NCBI GenBank assembly: GCA_001184205.1
Contig: LBMP01000002.1
Span: 576,726-640,725, forward strand
DNA length: 64,000 nucleotides
Direction: 5' to 3'
From: Desulfocarbo indianensis
GTDB taxonomy: Bacteria; Desulfobacterota; Desulfarculia; Desulfarculales; Desulfarculaceae
The notes beneath the pieces are model-generated. The model did no database searches. It worked only from the letters and a program-made list of their open reading frames with translations, and was not told the origin of the DNA. Numbering within the stretch: position 1 is the stretch's first letter; each line of letters opens with the position of its first letter. Made by a program: the position numbers and the translations under genes. Shown here one piece after another: positions 61,322-64,000 of this stretch.

Positions 61322-61358
61322 CCCGGACTCTTATAACGGAGTCCGGGTTTTGCTTTTT
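61322..61358 (+). terminator. Terminator after riboswitch 3
   Basis: Perfect 9-base stem CCCGGACTC / GAGTCCGGG, an 8-base loop, then TTTTGCTTTTT. It ends 12 bases before the ABC ATPase start. Its stem sequence CCGGACTC also appears in the terminator of riboswitch 1. Confidence 0.88.
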
Positions 61359-61370
61359 GAGGTTCGTTAT

Positions 61371-62219
61371 ATGAATTCGGCAGTGATTGAGACCCGCGAC
61401 CTTACCAAGGTTTACGGCAAAACCAAGGCCCTGAACGGCCTGGACCTGGTCGTGGAGCGGGGCGAGATATTCGGTTTTCTGGGACCCAACGGGGCGGGCA
61501 AAACCACCACCTGCCGGGTGCTGACGACCCTAACCAAACCAACCTCCGGTTCGGCCGCGGTATCCGGCTTCGATGTGGTCAAGCAGGCGGTGCAGGCCAA
61601 GAGCGGCATGGGCGTGGTCGCCCAGCATACCAACGTGGACGGCGAGCTGAGCGTGTACGCCAATCTGAAACTGCACGGCATGCTGCACAAGATGCCGCCC
61701 TGGCTGCGCGAAACGCGGATAAGCGAGCTTCTGGAATTCGTGGGCTTGGCCCAGCGCCGCAACGATCCGGCCCGCCAGCTTTCCGGCGGCCTCAAACGCC
61801 GCTTGATGATCGCCCGCGCCCTTTTGCATAATCCCTCGGTTTTGTTTCTAGATGAACCCACCGTGGGGCTCGACGCCCAGACCCGCCGCCGCATCTGGGA
61901 CCTTATCCGGCGCAGCCATCAGGCCGGGGTCACCATCATGCTCACCACCCACTACATCGAAGAGGCCGAGGCCTTGTGCCACCGGGTGGGCATCATCGAT
62001 AGCGGCAAACTGATCGCTTTGGACAGCCCGGCCAATCTGCTGGCCAGCAGCGGCACCCACGTGGTGGAGGAGGTGGGCGGCCAGGGACGGAGCTGGTTTT
62101 TCGAAAGCCGCGAAAAAGCCTCCCGGCGCGCGGCGGAGATGGAGGACACGGTGATGATCCGCCGGGCCAATCTGGAGGACGTGTTCATCCGCCTGACCGG
62201 AAGGAAGGTGCGGCCATGA
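61371..62219 (+). CDS. ABC-2 type transporter ATP-binding protein
   Basis: A 282-residue ABC ATPase. Walker A GPNGAGKTTTCRVL near residue 42, the Q-loop VVAQHTNVDGELSV, signature LSGGLKRRLMIARAL, Walker B VLFLDEPTVGLDAQ and H-loop TTHYIEEAE are intact. It resembles the NodI/DrrA exporter group, not BtuD. ATGA overlap links it to the permease. Control by riboswitch 3 ties it to cobalamin status. Confidence 0.93.
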   Translation: MNSAVIETRDLTKVYGKTKALNGLDLVVERGEIFGFLGPNGAGKTTTCRVLTTLTKPTSGSAAVSGFDVVKQAVQAKSGMGVVAQHTNVDGELSVYANLKLHGMLHKMPPWLRETRISELLEFVGLAQRRNDPARQLSGGLKRRLMIARALLHNPSVLFLDEPTVGLDAQTRRRIWDLIRRSHQAGVTIMLTTHYIEEAEALCHRVGIIDSGKLIALDSPANLLASSGTHVVEEVGGQGRSWFFESREKASRRAAEMEDTVMIRRANLEDVFIRLTGRKVRP

Positions 62220-62950
62220 GCGGCGTTTGGGCGGTCTTCTACCGCGAGCTGCTAATCCTGCGCAGCCGCCTGGGGCGCCAGATGGCCAACTACGCCATAA
62301 GCCCCTTGCTCTATATCATTGCCTTCGGCTGGGGCATGGGCCGGGGCGTGACCATGGAAGGCGTTGACTATCTGGCCTACATGTTGCCGGGCCTGCTGGC
62401 GCTTTCCTCCATGAGCCGTTCTTTCAGCATATCTTCCGAGATCAACATAGCCCGTTTCTATTGGCATACCTTCGAGGAGTTCCAGACCGCTCCCCTGTCT
62501 CCGGCGGCCATTGTCCTGGGCGAGGTGCTGGGCGGGGTGGTGCGCGGGTTCTTGGCGGCGGCGGTGGTGGCCGCGCTGGCTCTCGTCAGCGGGGTCGGTT
62601 TGCATTTCGGAGCGGGCCTGTTCGCGGGGGTGTTCCTGAACTGTTTTTTGTTCGCCTCGGCCGCCGTTCTGGCGGCGATGATGGTGCGCACCCACGCCGA
62701 TCAATCCAATCTCACCGGCTTCATCATTACGCCCATGACGTTTTTATGCGGCACCTTCTTCAGCCTGGACAAGCTGCCGGGCTGGGCCTCCGCGGCCATC
62801 GAAACGCTGCCGCTCACCCACGCCAGCCATTTTATCAGGGCCTCTGCCCTGGGTCAGCCGACGCCATGGCTTTCCCTCGTCGTGCTGGCTTCCTATGGCT
62901 GCGTGTTCTTTCTTATGGCCGTGTGGCAGGTGCGCAAGGCCAGCATCTAG
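62216..62950 (+). CDS. ABC-2 type transporter permease
   Basis: A 244-residue permease with about six membrane helices and the ABC-2 signature around TGFIITPMTFLCGTFFSLDK near residue 166. An N-terminal RSRLGRQMANYAISPLLYI matches NodJ/DrrB-like permeases. It overlaps the ATPase gene by ATGA and is followed after 14 bases by a TonB receptor gene. Export-type architecture under a B12 riboswitch is unusual. Confidence 0.9.
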   Translation: MSGVWAVFYRELLILRSRLGRQMANYAISPLLYIIAFGWGMGRGVTMEGVDYLAYMLPGLLALSSMSRSFSISSEINIARFYWHTFEEFQTAPLSPAAIVLGEVLGGVVRGFLAAAVVAALALVSGVGLHFGAGLFAGVFLNCFLFASAAVLAAMMVRTHADQSNLTGFIITPMTFLCGTFFSLDKLPGWASAAIETLPLTHASHFIRASALGQPTPWLSLVVLASYGCVFFLMAVWQVRKASI

Positions 62951-62964
62951 GGAGCGGAGGTACC

Positions 62965-64000
62965 GTGAAACGATTGGGTTGGGCCATATGCGCTTTGGGG
63001 TTGGTTTTGGCGTTGGGTTCGCCTGCACTGGCCGCTGATGCGTCCAACGGCGAAACCGTACTGCTGGATGACAAGGAAATCGGCGAACTCAAGGTGCGCA
63101 CCGTGCAGGAACTGCTGAACCTGATTCCCGGCGTGAAGGCCAGCGACTCATCGGTGAGCATACGGGGCAATACTTCGGTCGCCGTGTTTCTCGACGGCAT
63201 GAGTCTGATCAACACCGCCAGCGCCCACAGAAGCGTCAAGTGGAGCCTGGTTTCCCTGGAGGACATCGCCTCGCTGAAGATAATAAAGGGCGGCGGCGCC
63301 GTGGCCTTCGGCGACAACTCCAGCGGCGGGGTGATCATCATAAAGTCGAAAAACGTGGACCGTACCAGGGCCAGCCTGGATTTCGAGGCGGGCAATCAGA
63401 ACTATTGGCGCACCCGCGCCAACGCCAGCCGCAAGGACGGCCCCTGGGGAACCGCCTTCAACGGCGAATTTTTATCCTCGGACGGTTATCGCATAAACGG
63501 CGACGAGGAGGAGGGCCGGGCCGGCTTCAAGCTTAGCTATGCGCCGGAAAGCCGGTTCCTGTGGGCCGGAGCCGATTCAGTGGCTCCCACCCTGGCCGTG
63601 GACTATGGGGAGACGCGCAAGGGCAGCGCCGGGCTTCCCAAGTACCCCACGCCCAACGCCAGGTCCCGCGACGAGGCCCTGGGCGTTTCCTTGAATTTGA
63701 CAGCGCTGGGCTGGAAAAACGCGACGTCGTTCATCCGTTTTCAAAACGACTACAACAATCCCGACTCGGATACCTACACCAAGCTGCGCAGTTGGACCCT
63801 CAAGGAAGACCTGCGTAAAAGTTTCAAGCTTCCTTTATTGGGCGCGATCAATTCGGGCCTATTGTTCGCGCACACTGAAGCCCAAGGCAACAACGTCCTG
63901 CCGGTGGATGAACAGAGCTTTGGCATCTTCGCCCAGAAAATCTACAAGATGAAGTTGTTGCCCCTGACTCTGAATCTGGGTTTGCGGGCCAACGTCTATT
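62965..64000 (+). CDS. TonB-dependent receptor (runs off the window)
   Basis: A GTG at 62965, after GGAGCGGAGG, starts a frame open to the window end (about 345 residues seen). Signal peptide: KRLGWAICALGLVLALG with cleavage after ALAA. The plug domain has VQELLNLIPGVKASDSSVSI, IRGNTSVAVFLDGM and GGGAVAFGDNSSGGVIIIKS, followed by barrel strands. The TonB box is not obvious. It lies in the riboswitch 3 operon, so corrinoid or cobalt-complex uptake is likely. The C-terminus is outside the window. Confidence 0.88.
   Translation, partial: MKRLGWAICALGLVLALGSPALAADASNGETVLLDDKEIGELKVRTVQELLNLIPGVKASDSSVSIRGNTSVAVFLDGMSLINTASAHRSVKWSLVSLEDIASLKIIKGGGAVAFGDNSSGGVIIIKSKNVDRTRASLDFEAGNQNYWRTRANASRKDGPWGTAFNGEFLSSDGYRINGDEEEGRAGFKLSYAPESRFLWAGADSVAPTLAVDYGETRKGSAGLPKYPTPNARSRDEALGVSLNLTALGWKNATSFIRFQNDYNNPDSDTYTKLRSWTLKEDLRKSFKLPLLGAINSGLLFAHTEAQGNNVLPVDEQSFGIFAQKIYKMKLLPLTLNLGLRANVY

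Overview
The window reads as chromosome of a GC-rich, anaerobic, Gram-negative bacterium. LPS precursor genes (kdsB with kdnA/kdnB), lipoproteins and TonB receptors show an outer membrane. A four-subunit 2-oxoacid:ferredoxin oxidoreductase (porCDAB), an FmdE-like protein, a cobalt chelatase of the CbiK type, B12 riboswitches and an ATP-dependent ketone-carboxylase-like gene cluster together suggest a Desulfobacterota (former deltaproteobacterial) sulfate-reducer-like lineage. The exact taxon is inference; a Desulfarculus-like group would fit the base composition.

Layout. 0.1-3.2 kb: a minus-strand kdnB-kdnA-kdsB operon for 8-amino-Kdo and its activation. 3.5-7.4 kb: phosphofructokinase, STAS protein, a GpgS-like glycosyltransferase and a VTT membrane protein. 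7.4-15.5 kb: small conserved proteins, a methyltransferase, an FmdE/molybdopterin-binding pair, GC-rich tandem repeats, a lipoprotein, an unrecognised 450-residue protein, and a GH13_18 sugar phosphorylase coupled to a small Cys protein. 15.7-18.96 kb: porCDAB with a recognisable promoter and terminator. 19.2-25.0 kb: a Bax-inhibitor-1 protein, a hidden UGA-containing selenoprotein gene, MBL hydrolase, thioesterase, lipoprotein, HAD phosphatase and comM. 25.1 kb: tRNA-Phe(GAA).

25.2-32.4 kb is accessory: a SnoaL-like gene, a tRNA 3'-end remnant, and a B12-riboswitch-controlled cassette (TonB receptor plus an exported, tandemly duplicated tetrapyrrole-methylase protein). The cassette is bracketed by two diverged direct copies of the same VOC-gene/thiolase-end segment, one decayed. 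31.9-45.4 kb: an eleven-gene operon headed by a TetR regulator. It combines three large acetophenone/acetone-carboxylase-like subunits and a small one with a UroD-like protein, acyl-CoA ligase, alcohol dehydrogenase, SCP2, DUF35, thiolase and VOC proteins. It reads as secondary alcohol -> ketone -> carboxylation -> CoA thioester -> thiolysis. 46.3-48.5 kb: an AT-rich island with an AAA ATPase/TOPRIM-like pair (candidate defence module) and a double-HTH protein. 48.5-58.4 kb: glycerol dehydrogenase, then a fatty or aromatic acid catabolic set (acyl-CoA ligase, transporter, acyl-CoA dehydrogenase, Cys-rich protein) next to a Cache/PAS histidine kinase and a NarL-type regulator.

59.0-64 kb: three successive cobalamin riboswitches on the plus strand, each followed by an intrinsic terminator. 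They precede a chlI-like fragment, a decayed cbiA-like fragment coupled to intact cbiK, and an ABC-2 transporter with a TonB receptor that runs off the window. With the riboswitch at 31.5 kb, four B12 sensors lie within 30 kb. The strongest leads for something new are the exported tetrapyrrole-methylase/TonB cassette, the unannotated selenoprotein, and the serial riboswitch array with its gene remnants.
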